Source: Pseudomonas sp. UBA4617
GTDB lineage: Bacteria; Pseudomonadota; Gammaproteobacteria; Pseudomonadales; Pseudomonadaceae
Length of the DNA stretch: 64,000 bases
NCBI RefSeq assembly: GCF_002386445.1
Contig: NZ_DGIR01000035.1
Location: 106,640-170,639 of the forward strand
Reading direction: 5' to 3'
Part shown: one piece after another, positions 51,399 through 60,126 of the stretch
Numbering within the stretch: the first letter of the stretch is position 1
How the letters are laid out: the number at the start of each line of letters is the position of its first letter
Notes under the pieces: model-generated
Told to the model about the DNA's origin: nothing
Databases searched by the model: none
The model's input: the letters and a program-made list of their open reading frames with translations, nothing else
Program-made: the position numbers and the translations under genes

Positions 51399-53672
51399 AT
51401 GCGATCAATATTTCCCGTCCGGAAGCAATCCTCTGGATTGTTCGCCCTGAGCCTGATCAGCGTGGGGCTCTATTCGTCTGCGGCGGCTGCCATCGTGGTC
51501 GACAACGGTGAAACCTATACCGTCGATTCTTCCCAGCCCGCCGACCGCTACATTGTGCGTGGCCAGTCGACCTTGAATACTTTGGCTGGCAGCTCATTAC
51601 TCGACGTTTTCGTTTCAGACGGCTCTGTGCTGAACATGCAAGGGAGCCAGGTGAATGCGCAGGATTATGGCGTGCAGATCCTGAACGCTAGCGGGACGGT
51701 CGATAACAGTACGATCCGCAGCGAATTCTTTGGCATCAACGTCAGCCGACTATTGGGTACGGTGACCGGTGGGTCGACCCTCACGGTCAGCAACAGTGAT
51801 GTTTCCGGTGCAGAAGGTGGCGCAGAGGTCACTGGGTTGAGCACACTGGTGTTGGACAACAGTCGAGTCGAAGGTACCCAGGCAGGTGCCGATGGCGTGA
51901 ATGTGCGAGGAGGCTACGCCATCATTCGCAACAACTCCGTGATCACCGGTGCCAACAATGGCATCAGTATCGGCGCAGATTCCGACAATGTCGGTGACTA
52001 TCGGGCAGAGGTGGACGGATCGACTGTCATTGGCCGCGACGGTGCGGCATTGGCGGTTATGCAGGGGGCGCAAGCGACCATAGCGTTGAGCAATAACGCG
52101 CAGCTAAAAGGTGCCAACGACCTGCTGCTCGATGTATCCGAAGGCTCAAGCGTCGATTTCAGCGTGGCCCGAAGCACCCTGCAAGGCAATTTCCACATTC
52201 GTGATAACAGCTCGGGCAGCCTGGCTTTCGATGCCAGCACCGTATCTGGAGATGTGGTGGTCGAATCGGGCAGCGAGGCTGACGTGGCATTGCGCAATGG
52301 CGCTTTCTTCACCGGCAGACTGCAGAATGTCAACCAGATGGCTGTTGAGTCAGGTGCTGTATGGGCACTCACTGGCGACCAGCAACTGGCCAACCTGTCA
52401 CTCAATCAGGGTACGGTTGATTTCAACAGTGGCCATGGGGATTTCCGCCAGCTGGAGGTAGAAAACCTCTCAGGCAGCGGCACGTTTGTGATGAATGCCG
52501 ATTACACCACCAATGCGCACGATACCTTGACCGTGACAGGCAATGCGACAGGTGAGCATACCTTGCAGGTTGCCGGTAGCGGTCAAGACCCGACCGACCC
52601 AAGAGCGCTGACCCTGGTGAATACTGCTGCCGGGGATGCACGCTTCAGCCTCAGTGGCGATCAGCCCGTCGACGTAGGTACCTACTCATACAAACTGGCG
52701 TCCCGTGGAGATGGCGGTGGTGGTACTGAATGGTTCCTCGACCCTGAGTCAAAGATCATCAGCCCCGGCACCCGTTCGGTACTGGCCTTGTTCAACACCG
52801 CGCCTACCGTGTGGTACGGCGAACTCACCTCTCTGCGCAGCCGCATGGGCGAGCTGCGCTTCAACGGCGCCAAGGCCGGCCTATGGACCCGTGCCTACAG
52901 CAACAAATACGACGTCGGGGAGCAATCGGGCGTTGGCTACAGCCAGGTGCAAAGCGGCTTCTCGCTGGGCGCCGATGCACCGCTGCCGTGGGGTGACGGC
53001 CAGTGGCTGGTAGGTGCGCTGGCTGGCCATAGCCGCTCCGACCTTGACCTGACCCGGGGTACGTCCGGCAGTGTCGACAGTTACTACGTGGGGGCCTACA
53101 CCACCTGGCTTGACCAAAGCAGCGGCTATTACTTCGATGCCGTGCTCAAGGCCAACCGCTTCGATAACAAGGCCAAGGTCAGCATGAGCGATGCCACCCG
53201 GGCCAAGGGCGACTACCAGAATACCGGCCTGGGCGGCTCGGTGGAGTTCGGCCGCCACATAACCTTGCACGATGGCTGGTTCGTCGAGCCGTATGGGCAA
53301 CTGTCGGCAGTGGTGATCGAAGGCAAGGACTACGGTATGGACAATGGTATGCAGGCTGAGGGTGACCAGACCCGCTCGCTGCTGGGTAAGCTCGGCAGCG
53401 TGGCGGGCCGCAATGTGCGCCTGCAAGGTGGCTCCGTGATCCAGCCGTACGTCAAGGCCGCGGTGGCCCACGAATTTGCCAAGGCCAACCGCGTGCAGGT
53501 CAACGACAACCTGTTCAACAACGACCTTTCCGGTTCGCGTGCCGAGTTCGGTGCGGGTGTGGCGGTGGCGTTCACCGAGCAGTTTTCGCTGCATGCCGAT
53601 TTCGACTATGCCAAGGGCGAGCATATCGAGCAGCCCTATGGCGTGAACGTGGGGATGCGCTACAGCTGGTGA
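51399..53672 (+). CDS. Type Va autotransporter with beta-helix passenger
   Basis: 757 residues from the ATG at 51399 (GAGAG about 10 nt upstream); an in-frame ATG at 51384 is also possible. Signal peptide to about residue 30 (SLISVGLYSSAAAA). The passenger (about 30-450) has short repeated strands rich in N, S, G and D (SVLNMQGSQVNAQDYGVQI, DNSTIRSEFFGINVS), the look of a pertactin-type beta-helix. A junction near residue 465-490 contains GELTSLRSRMGELR. The C-terminal barrel has GLWTRAYSNKYDVGEQSG and ends GVNVGMRYSW with a terminal aromatic. It presents or releases a surface protein, perhaps an adhesin. No protease motif was seen. Confidence 0.92.
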   Translation: MRSIFPVRKQSSGLFALSLISVGLYSSAAAAIVVDNGETYTVDSSQPADRYIVRGQSTLNTLAGSSLLDVFVSDGSVLNMQGSQVNAQDYGVQILNASGTVDNSTIRSEFFGINVSRLLGTVTGGSTLTVSNSDVSGAEGGAEVTGLSTLVLDNSRVEGTQAGADGVNVRGGYAIIRNNSVITGANNGISIGADSDNVGDYRAEVDGSTVIGRDGAALAVMQGAQATIALSNNAQLKGANDLLLDVSEGSSVDFSVARSTLQGNFHIRDNSSGSLAFDASTVSGDVVVESGSEADVALRNGAFFTGRLQNVNQMAVESGAVWALTGDQQLANLSLNQGTVDFNSGHGDFRQLEVENLSGSGTFVMNADYTTNAHDTLTVTGNATGEHTLQVAGSGQDPTDPRALTLVNTAAGDARFSLSGDQPVDVGTYSYKLASRGDGGGGTEWFLDPESKIISPGTRSVLALFNTAPTVWYGELTSLRSRMGELRFNGAKAGLWTRAYSNKYDVGEQSGVGYSQVQSGFSLGADAPLPWGDGQWLVGALAGHSRSDLDLTRGTSGSVDSYYVGAYTTWLDQSSGYYFDAVLKANRFDNKAKVSMSDATRAKGDYQNTGLGGSVEFGRHITLHDGWFVEPYGQLSAVVIEGKDYGMDNGMQAEGDQTRSLLGKLGSVAGRNVRLQGGSVIQPYVKAAVAHEFAKANRVQVNDNLFNNDLSGSRAEFGAGVAVAFTEQFSLHADFDYAKGEHIEQPYGVNVGMRYSW

Positions 53673-53682
53673 TCGGTACATG

Positions 53683-53728
53683 CAGGGCCAACAGCCGGCA
53701 GAAGTGCACGTGTTGGCCCTGTTTTTTT
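53683..53728 (+). terminator. Intrinsic terminator of the autotransporter gene
   Basis: CAGGGCCAACA (53683-53693) pairs with TGTTGGCCCTG (53711-53721), followed by seven T. Confidence 0.88.
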
Positions 53729-53737
53729 GGGAAAAGC

Positions 53738-54391
53738 CTACTTCCAGTCGAGGATCGGCCAGGCATTGATCTGCGCATGTTCGCGTAGTACAGGGTCTGG
53801 GTTGACCACGTAGGGATGGTCGATTCTCACCAACAGCGGCAAATCGTTACGCGAGTCGGAGTAGAAACTCGCCCCTTCGAGGTTCTCCTGTTCCTGATCC
53901 AGCCAATCCAGCAGCCGGGTAATCTTGCCCTCGCGGTACGTCAGCACCCCATGGGTCTGGCCGGTATACACCCCGTTCACCGCCTCCAGCTCGATCGCCA
54001 GGTACTCATCCACCCCCAGCCGCGCCGCAATCGGCCCGACCAGGTGCGTGCCTGAAGCCGAAATGATCAGGATGCGATCCCCGCGCTTGCGGTGCTCGGC
54101 AATGCAGCGGCAGGCGTCGCCGTAAATGATCGGCTCGATCACTTCCTCGACCCACGGCTCGACCAGGTGCCGGACCTCTTCCAGGGTGCGCCCGGCAATC
54201 GGTTCCAGGCTGAAGGCCATGTACTCCTCCATCCTCAGGTGGCCTCTGCCATAGGCCTCCATCAGCTCATGGTCACGGCTCAGGAAGGCCTTGCCGTCGA
54301 CCCAGCCCAGCCGGGCCATCTGCTCGCTCCACAGCGACGCGCAGTCGCCGTTGATCAGGGTTTCGTCCAGATCGAATATTGCCAGTGCCAT
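53738..54391 (-). CDS. HAD-IB family phosphatase (last gene of ABC operon)
   Basis: 217 residues. HAD motif I is IFDLDETL near the N-terminus (nucleophile and acid Asp), motif II is the Ser/Thr in ILIISASGT, and motif III/IV is seen in YSDSRNDLPLL. The helical cap (GRGHLRMEEYMAFSLEPIAG) is of the SerB-like IB type. It probably removes phosphate from a small molecule in the cytoplasm. The gene starts 13 nt after the ATPase gene of the importer, so it likely processes what that importer brings in. Confidence 0.88.
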   Translation of the reverse strand: MALAIFDLDETLINGDCASLWSEQMARLGWVDGKAFLSRDHELMEAYGRGHLRMEEYMAFSLEPIAGRTLEEVRHLVEPWVEEVIEPIIYGDACRCIAEHRKRGDRILIISASGTHLVGPIAARLGVDEYLAIELEAVNGVYTGQTHGVLTYREGKITRLLDWLDQEQENLEGASFYSDSRNDLPLLVRIDHPYVVNPDPVLREHAQINAWPILDWK

Positions 54392-54404
54392 TGGGTAACT
54401 CTCC

Positions 54405-55394
54405 TTAGGCCACTTCCCGTAGCGCCGTGGGGTCGATCGACAGGCTTACCCGCTGCCCGTCCGCGTGCAGGTCGGCTGCCGAGCGATTGAGTACGTCGAC
54501 CACCAGATCTACCTCGCGTACGCGTACCCGGTAGCGGATCACGTTGCCCAGCAGGCTGTGGCTGCGTACTTCCGCGTCCAGTGCGCCGTCGCGGCCCAAG
54601 GTGATCGATTCCGGGCGGATCGCCAGGCGGCTGGCCACCGGGCGCTGCAGCAGGCGGCTGGCGCTGTCGGCGTCGAGCAGGTTGTAGTTGCCGATGAAGC
54701 CGGCGGCAAACAGGTCCACCGGCGCGGTGTAGAGGGTTTCGGCGTCGCCACTCTGGACGATACGCCCCTGGTTCATCAGGAAGATGCGGTCGGACATGGT
54801 CAGCGCTTCTTCCTGGTCGTGGGTAACAAAGATGGTGGTCAGGCCCAATTCACGCTGGATGGCCCGGATCTGCTCACGTAAATGCTTGCGGATGCGCGCA
54901 TCCAGCGCCGACAGCGGCTCGTCTAGCAGCAGCAGGCGTGGGCGGGTCACCAGTGAGCGGGCCAGGGCCACGCGCTGACACTGGCCGCCGGACAACTGGT
55001 GCGGGTAGCGCCCGGCGAAGTTGCCCAGCTCCACCAGTGCCAGCGCCTCGCGCACCCTGGCCTGGCTTTCATCGGCCTTGACCTTCTGCATGCGTAGGCC
55101 GAAGGCAACGTTCTGCTCCACGGTCATGTTGGGGAACAGCGCGTAGCTCTGGAACACCATGCCGATACCGCGTTTCTGCGGGTTCAGCGGCACGATGTCG
55201 TCGCCGTCGAGCAGGATCTGCCCGCTGTCCACCGGGGTCAGCCCCGCGATGCAGCGCAGCAACGTGGACTTGCCGCAACCGGACGGGCCGAGCAGGGTGA
55301 CGAACTCGCCGCGCTCGATGTAGCAGTCGATGTTCTCGAACACCGGGCTGCCGGCGTAGCTCTTGTGCAGTTTCTGTACGCTGACGAAGCTCAT
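54405..55394 (-). CDS. ABC transporter ATPase (polyamine/phosphonate type)
   Basis: 329 residues. Walker A is GPSGCGKST, the signature motif is LSGGQCQRVALARSL (Gln replaces the usual Gln-x-Gln arrangement with a Cys between), Walker B is LLLLDEPLSALDA and the switch His is in FVTHDQEEALTM. The C-terminal part (about 240-329) is a TOBE-type regulatory domain. It powers the importer formed with the two permeases upstream. One nucleotide separates it from the second permease gene. Confidence 0.93.
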   Translation of the reverse strand: MSFVSVQKLHKSYAGSPVFENIDCYIERGEFVTLLGPSGCGKSTLLRCIAGLTPVDSGQILLDGDDIVPLNPQKRGIGMVFQSYALFPNMTVEQNVAFGLRMQKVKADESQARVREALALVELGNFAGRYPHQLSGGQCQRVALARSLVTRPRLLLLDEPLSALDARIRKHLREQIRAIQRELGLTTIFVTHDQEEALTMSDRIFLMNQGRIVQSGDAETLYTAPVDLFAAGFIGNYNLLDADSASRLLQRPVASRLAIRPESITLGRDGALDAEVRSHSLLGNVIRYRVRVREVDLVVDVLNRSAADLHADGQRVSLSIDPTALREVA

Positions 55395-55395
55395 G

Positions 55396-56190
55396 TCAGG
55401 TTTTGTCCTTGTTCAGGCGGTTGGCGACCCAGGTCAGTACCAGCACGAAGGCGAAGTATGAAATCACCAGTGCGCTATTGAAATGGCCGCTGCTGTTGCG
55501 CATGTTGTTCAGGTACACCTGCAGGGTCTCGTAGCGGGTACCGACCAGCAGGTTGGCGAACACGAATTCACCGAACAGGAACGAGAACGACAGCAACAGG
55601 GCTACCATCAGGCCCTTGCGCAGGTTCGGCAGCACCACCAGCAGCGCCGCCTGCCAGGTGCTGGCACCGAGCAGTTGGGCGGCGTCCATCAAGTCGCGCA
55701 GGTTGATCGCCTGCAGGTTGTTGGTAATGGCCCGGTACATGAACGGCAGGGCGATGGTGAAATAGCAGCCGATCAGGATCCACGGTGTACCGACCATCGC
55801 CATGGGGCCGCTGCCGTACAGTTGCAGCAGCCCCACCGAGGACACTACCGGTGGCACCGCGAACGGTAACAGGATGAGGATGTTCATCAGCGCGTCGAGC
55901 CTGGGGAAGTGGTAGTGGACCACGAACAGCAGCGGCAGGATCAGCACCACCGACAGCAGCAGCGCGCCCACGCACACCAGCAGTGATTGGGCAAAGGCGG
56001 CCAGGAAGCGTGGCTCGCTCCACAGCGCGATGTACCACTTGAAGGTCAACCCGCTGGGCAGCAGGCTGGCAGACCAGCTGGTGGCCAGCGAATAGAGCAG
56101 GGTGCCGGCCAGTGGCAACAGCAGGATCAGAAACAGCAGGTAGACTACGGCGCGGTGGTACCAGCCGCCAGAACGCGTGTCAGCGCGCAT
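55396..56190 (-). CDS. ABC transporter permease (second subunit)
   Basis: 264 residues and six membrane helices; GGAGCT precedes the ATG. The BPD_transp_1 coupling segment reads MDAAQLLGASTWQAALLVVLP (EAA loop type). Its start overlaps the end of the first permease gene by 11 nt. Together with that subunit it forms the membrane channel of the importer. Confidence 0.93.
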   Translation of the reverse strand: MRADTRSGGWYHRAVVYLLFLILLLPLAGTLLYSLATSWSASLLPSGLTFKWYIALWSEPRFLAAFAQSLLVCVGALLLSVVLILPLLFVVHYHFPRLDALMNILILLPFAVPPVVSSVGLLQLYGSGPMAMVGTPWILIGCYFTIALPFMYRAITNNLQAINLRDLMDAAQLLGASTWQAALLVVLPNLRKGLMVALLLSFSFLFGEFVFANLLVGTRYETLQVYLNNMRNSSGHFNSALVISYFAFVLVLTWVANRLNKDKT

Positions 56191-57031
56191 GGTAGCTCCT
56201 TTTCAGCAGCCATTGATGCACCACCGTGACCAGCGTCATCAGCCCCACCAGGACCATGGCCAGAGCGCTGGCCAGGTTGGGGTCGAGGCTGATGTCACCG
56301 GCCACCAGGCCAGCGATGCGGATCGGTAGCACGTTGAAGTTGCCAGTGGTCAACGCGTACACGGTGGCATACGCACCGAGGGCATTGGCCAGCAGGATGA
56401 CGAAGGTGCCTAGAAGCGCCGGGGTCAGCACCGGCAGGCCGATGTGGCGCCAGAATTGCCAGTGGCTGGCTCCCAGCAGCGCGGCCGACTCGCGCCAGTC
56501 TTCACGCAGGGCGTCGAACGCCGGGTACAGCAGCAGCACGCCAAGCGGGATCTGGAAGTAGGTGTACACCAGGATCAGTCCGCTTTTGGAATAGATGCTG
56601 AAGTCCTCCAGCAGGCCGGCCTGTTTCAGCAGCAGGGTCAGCGCACCGTTGAAGCCGAGCAGGATGATGAAGGCGAAGGCCAGTGGCACCCCGGCGAAGT
56701 TGCTGGTCATGTTGGCGAAGGCGCTGACGAAGTCGCGCAGCTTCGAGTCCACCTGGCGCAGCGAGTAGGCGCCGAGGGTGGCAATCACGATGCCGAACAG
56801 GCTCGACCAGAAGCTGATCTCCAGGCTGCGTTGCAAGGCCTGCAGGTAGAACTTCGAAGCGAATACCTTGCTGAAGTTGGCCACGCCCCAGCCTGCTTCC
56901 GATTGCAGGCTGTTGATCGCCACCCAGGCCAGCGGGGCAATCTGGAAGATGACGAAGAACACGGCAAACGGTAGCAGACAGAGCAGGGCCAGATAGCGGC
57001 CATGGTTGCTGCTGCTCTTGGCTTTGGTCAC
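56180..57031 (-). CDS. ABC transporter permease (first subunit)
   Basis: 283 residues from the GTG at 57031, which overlaps the stop of the phosphodiesterase-like gene (GTGA) and has GGGAGC 7 nt upstream. A second GTG six codons earlier is possible. Six membrane helices, with the EAA-type loop in ESAALLGASHWQFWRHIGLP. The long first periplasmic loop (WGVANFSKVFASKFYLQAL) is typical of PotB-like permeases. It pairs with the downstream permease. Confidence 0.93.
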   Translation of the reverse strand: MTKAKSSSNHGRYLALLCLLPFAVFFVIFQIAPLAWVAINSLQSEAGWGVANFSKVFASKFYLQALQRSLEISFWSSLFGIVIATLGAYSLRQVDSKLRDFVSAFANMTSNFAGVPLAFAFIILLGFNGALTLLLKQAGLLEDFSIYSKSGLILVYTYFQIPLGVLLLYPAFDALREDWRESAALLGASHWQFWRHIGLPVLTPALLGTFVILLANALGAYATVYALTTGNFNVLPIRIAGLVAGDISLDPNLASALAMVLVGLMTLVTVVHQWLLKRSYHAR

Positions 57032-57834
57032 TTCAGCAGCTCCCGGCACACGCTCTTGTCATGCGGCGCGCCAAGCAGCTCGCAGATGGTCCCGCACAGC
57101 TCGGTCTGCAGCGGCTTGGCCGCCGGGTCCAGGCTGAAGGCATCGCCGAAGACGAACAGCGGCACTTCGCGTTCTTCGGCAAGCAGGCCGTTGTGCGAGC
57201 GGTCGTTGTTCATGCCGTGGTCGGCGGTGACCAGCACCTGGTAGCCCTCTTCGAGCCAGCCTGGCAGGTAGTCGGCCAGGAGGATGTCGGCACTGCGTGC
57301 GGCGTTGCGGTACTGGCTGCTGTCCAGGCCGTGATGGTGGCCGACGTCGTCGATGTTCATCGGATGTACCAGCAGGAAGTTGGGGGTATGACGGCGGCGC
57401 AGGTATTCGCCATCGGCCAGCAGGTGCGAATCGGGGTAACGGTCGTCCCAGTAGAACAGCCCGTGCTGGATCGGCAGCTTGGGTGCGTGGGTATGGCGGT
57501 CGCGCTGCGCGTCGAAGGGCGAGCGGTTGTACAGCTCGCTTATCCAGTGGTAGGCCGCCGCGGCAGTGCTGAGGTTGGCTTCGCGGGCGTAGTGGAACAC
57601 GCTGCGCTGGTTGGACAGGCGGCTGACCTTGTTATGCACGATGCCGCTGTCGATCGGCGGCACGCCGGTGAGGATGCATTCGTACAGCGGCCGTGACAGC
57701 GATGGCAGCTCGCATTCCATGCGGTACAGCGCGGCGCGGTCAGCCTCGACATAGGCATGCAGGTGGCCCATGGCATGGTGGGCCACCTGATAGTTGAGGC
57801 CGTCGAGCAGGACCAGGATGACGTTGTGGCTCAT
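57028..57834 (-). CDS. Alkaline phosphatase superfamily hydrolase (phosphodiesterase/phosphonoacetate hydrolase-like)
   Basis: 268 residues. The start at 57834 (MSHNVILVLLDGLNYQVAHH) has GGAG upstream; a longer in-frame version would run into the REP element. Metal-binding landmarks of the superfamily are VLLDGLN, the probable nucleophile Thr in ECILTGVPP, HPMNIDDVGHHHG (Asp and His ligands) and VTADHGMNND. No signal peptide, so it acts in the cytoplasm. The relatives are nucleotide pyrophosphatases/phosphodiesterases and phosphonoacetate hydrolase. Between the binding-protein and permease genes, it very likely acts on the imported compound. Confidence 0.87.
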   Translation of the reverse strand: MSHNVILVLLDGLNYQVAHHAMGHLHAYVEADRAALYRMECELPSLSRPLYECILTGVPPIDSGIVHNKVSRLSNQRSVFHYAREANLSTAAAAYHWISELYNRSPFDAQRDRHTHAPKLPIQHGLFYWDDRYPDSHLLADGEYLRRRHTPNFLLVHPMNIDDVGHHHGLDSSQYRNAARSADILLADYLPGWLEEGYQVLVTADHGMNNDRSHNGLLAEEREVPLFVFGDAFSLDPAAKPLQTELCGTICELLGAPHDKSVCRELLK

Positions 57835-57873
57835 TCGATACTCCGCAAAGGAACCGGGGAGGGCTTCGCCCTC

Positions 57874-57978
57874 CTTTCGCGGCACGAGGCCGCTCCTACA
57901 GGGACAGCCAAACCCTCCAGGGCGACGCAGGCCCTGTGGGAGCGGCCTTGCGTCGCGATGGGCTGCGCAGCAGCCCCA
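57874..57978. repeat. Inverted REP-like pair within the ABC operon
   Basis: TTTCGCGGCACGAGGCCGCT (from 57875) with CCTACAGGG faces CCCTGTGGGAGCGGCCTTGC (57932-57951) with GTCGCGATGGG. It lies between the binding-protein and phosphodiesterase-like genes, where it may stabilise the upstream message so that the binding protein is made in excess. Confidence 0.8.
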
Positions 57979-57991
57979 GGATGGTCCTGCC

Positions 57992-59056
57992 TTACTCCAT
58001 CTCGATGATCACTTGCTCCTGCCACATCTGCGGCAGCTTCTTCGAGGTCGCTTCCCAGGCCTCGGCGTTCTTGATCGGCTGCGCCGGCTTGTACTGCTCG
58101 TTGGGCAGCAGCTTGGCCTGGACATCGTCCGGCAGCTTCAGGTGCTCGGCACGGATCGGCCGCGCATGCCCTTTGGCCAGGTTGATCTGCCCGGCATCAC
58201 TGAAGATGTATTCACGCGTCAGCTTGGCTGCATTCGGGTGCTTGGCGTACTTGTTGATGATGGTGGTATAGCCAGAGATCACCGAGCCGTCCGATGGGAT
58301 CAGCACTTCGAAACGCTTGGGGTCGATCTGTTCGCGGTAGCTCAGGCCGTTGAAGTCCCACACCACGCCGACCTCGACCTCGCCTTTCTCCAGCGTCTGG
58401 ATGGTCGGGTTGGCCAGCGACAGGCGCTTCTGCTGGGCCAGTTTGGTGAACAGTTGCAGGCCCGGCGCCACGTTGCTCTCGTCGCCCTTGTAGGCGATGG
58501 CCGCAGCCAGTACGCCGTTGGCAGCCTGGGCAGCGGTCCCGACATCGCCGATGGCTACCTTGTACTTGCCTTTTTCCAGGTCATGCCAGGTTTTCGGGCG
58601 CTCGTCTTCCTTCACCAGATCCTTGTTGATGATGAAGGCGATGGTGCCGGTATAGGCCAGCGCCCAGTGGCCGTCCTGGTCCTTGGCCCACACCGGCACC
58701 TGGTCCCAGGTGCTGGGCTTGTAGGGCTGGCTCACACCCTTGGCCACGGCGATCGGACCGAACGCGGCACCCACGTCGCCGATGTCGGCGCTGGCGTTAT
58801 CCTTCTCGGCTTCGAACTTGGCAATTTCCTGGGCCGAGCTCATGTCGGTGTCGCTGTGCCTGAGGCCATACTTGCTGGCCAGGTCTTCCCAGGTGCCTTT
58901 CCAGTTGGCCCAGGCATCGGGCATACCGACGCTGTTGATATTGCCTTCCTTGCGGGCCGCGTCTTCCAGGGCCTTGAGGTCGGTACCGGCGGCCATGGCA
59001 GTGGTACACAGGGCGATGGCCGAACCAAGCAGTGACGCCATGAAGAACTTTTTCAT
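57992..59056 (-). CDS. ABC transporter periplasmic substrate-binding protein
   Basis: 354 residues; signal peptide about 1-22 (MASLLGSAIALCTTAMA), with AAGGAG before the ATG. The fold is that of the polyamine/iron/2-aminoethylphosphonate group of binding proteins (SBP_bac_6/8): EGNINSVGMPDAWANWKGTW, ADIGDVGAAFGPIAVAKG, and SLANPTIQTLEKGEVEVGVV. It is the first gene of the operon and divergent from the GntR regulator. With a phosphodiesterase-like and a HAD hydrolase in the operon, a phosphonate or phosphate ester ligand is more likely than a simple polyamine. Confidence 0.92.
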   Translation of the reverse strand: MKKFFMASLLGSAIALCTTAMAAGTDLKALEDAARKEGNINSVGMPDAWANWKGTWEDLASKYGLRHSDTDMSSAQEIAKFEAEKDNASADIGDVGAAFGPIAVAKGVSQPYKPSTWDQVPVWAKDQDGHWALAYTGTIAFIINKDLVKEDERPKTWHDLEKGKYKVAIGDVGTAAQAANGVLAAAIAYKGDESNVAPGLQLFTKLAQQKRLSLANPTIQTLEKGEVEVGVVWDFNGLSYREQIDPKRFEVLIPSDGSVISGYTTIINKYAKHPNAAKLTREYIFSDAGQINLAKGHARPIRAEHLKLPDDVQAKLLPNEQYKPAQPIKNAEAWEATSKKLPQMWQEQVIIEME

Positions 59057-59123
59057 CCGAAGCTCCTTTGGGTGAGTGCCTTTGCGAATTCTTGTGATGA
59101 GTAAAGCCGTTGCCCGAGACCCC

Positions 59124-59135
59124 TGGTCTAGGTCA
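59124..59135. promoter_or_regulatory. Candidate GntR operator 1 (TGGTCTAGGTCA)
   Basis: TGGTCTAGGTCA, two bases from the perfect dyad TGGTCTAGACCA known for GntR/HutC-type regulators such as DasR. It lies 67 nt before the binding-protein gene start. Confidence 0.5.
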
Positions 59136-59357
59136 GCAAACCTTGAGCCAAGGTAGGCCGCTTGCGTGACAATTTGATGTAGGGCTATGCCGGCGCAGGT
59201 GTAAGCGGGTTCCTGGCACTACAGCGTAGACCATGCTCGATCCTTGGTTTTGCGGGGCTGGCCCGATTCTGGCACTGCGTCTGTTGCAGCTTTGTCACAG
59301 GATGTTCATCAGCCCTGCCTAGGCTTGCACTATTCTCCAGGTGCCCTGTTATGGGGC

Positions 59358-59369
59358 TGGACTAGTCCA
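59358..59369. promoter_or_regulatory. Candidate GntR operator 2 (TGGACTAGTCCA)
   Basis: A perfect 12-bp palindrome 15 nt before the GntR start codon, same TGG-n-CTAG-n-CCA frame as site 1. A repressor here would block its own gene. Apart from these two sites, 59057-59384 holds only the divergent promoters and no gene. Confidence 0.55.
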
Positions 59370-59384
59370 CATAGGTAACCTTTG

Positions 59385-60098
59385 ATGCAGTCGATGCCAC
59401 CGCGTGCGGTAACAGCCATCTGCCATGCGCTGCAGGAGCAGATCGAGCACGGCCTGTTGGCGCCGGGCGGCAAGCTGCCGGCTGAGCGCAGGCTCAGCGA
59501 GGTGTTCGACACCACGCGCATCACTCTGCGTGAGGCGCTGGTGCAGCTGGAGGCCCAGGGCCTGATCTACCGCGAAGAACGCCGCGGCTGGTTCGTTGCA
59601 CCCGAGCGGCTGACTTACGATCTGATCCAGCGCAGCCACTTCCACGCCATGGTGCGTGACCAAGGGCGGGTGGCCAGTACCGAATTGCTCTCCGCGCGGC
59701 TGCAGCCGGCCTCGGCCGCCATTTGCGCGCGCCTGCAGTTGCCGGCGCTGTCCAGCGTGGTGCGCATCTGCCGGTTGCGGCGGATCGACGGGCGGGCGGT
59801 GCTGTATGCCGAGCATTACCTCAATCCGCGGTATTTCCCGGCGATTCTCGAACAGGACCTGGCCCAGTCGCTGACTGAGATCTATGGGCGGGTGTATGGC
59901 ATCCAGTATGGGCAGGTGTGCTTCGAGATCTGGCCGACGGCGTTGCCGGTTGAGGCGGCCAGTGTGTTGAAGGTATCAGCGGGCAGCCCCGGGTTGCATA
60001 TCACTCGGGTCAACAGCGACCAGCATGGACACCTGATCGACTGTGACCTGGAATATTGGCGGCATGATGCCATCCGTATCTGTGCCCAGGCCGGGTAA
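59385..60098 (+). CDS. GntR/HutC-family regulator with UTRA domain
   Basis: 237 residues. The GntR winged helix (about 5-70) reads ALQEQIEHGLLAPGGKLPAE followed by LSEVFDTTRITLREALVQLE. The UTRA ligand domain (about 85-235) contains AEHYLNPRYFP and ITRVNSDQHGHLIDCDLEYW. No classical ribosome site is visible before the ATG. UTRA regulators bind small molecules such as phosphonates, sugars phosphates or histidine derivatives, and release DNA when ligand is bound. It is divergent from the ABC operon, which it most likely represses. Confidence 0.92.
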   Translation: MQSMPPRAVTAICHALQEQIEHGLLAPGGKLPAERRLSEVFDTTRITLREALVQLEAQGLIYREERRGWFVAPERLTYDLIQRSHFHAMVRDQGRVASTELLSARLQPASAAICARLQLPALSSVVRICRLRRIDGRAVLYAEHYLNPRYFPAILEQDLAQSLTEIYGRVYGIQYGQVCFEIWPTALPVEAASVLKVSAGSPGLHITRVNSDQHGHLIDCDLEYWRHDAIRICAQAG

Positions 60099-60126
60099 GC
60101 AGGGTACCGGGGCTGCGAAGCGGGGC

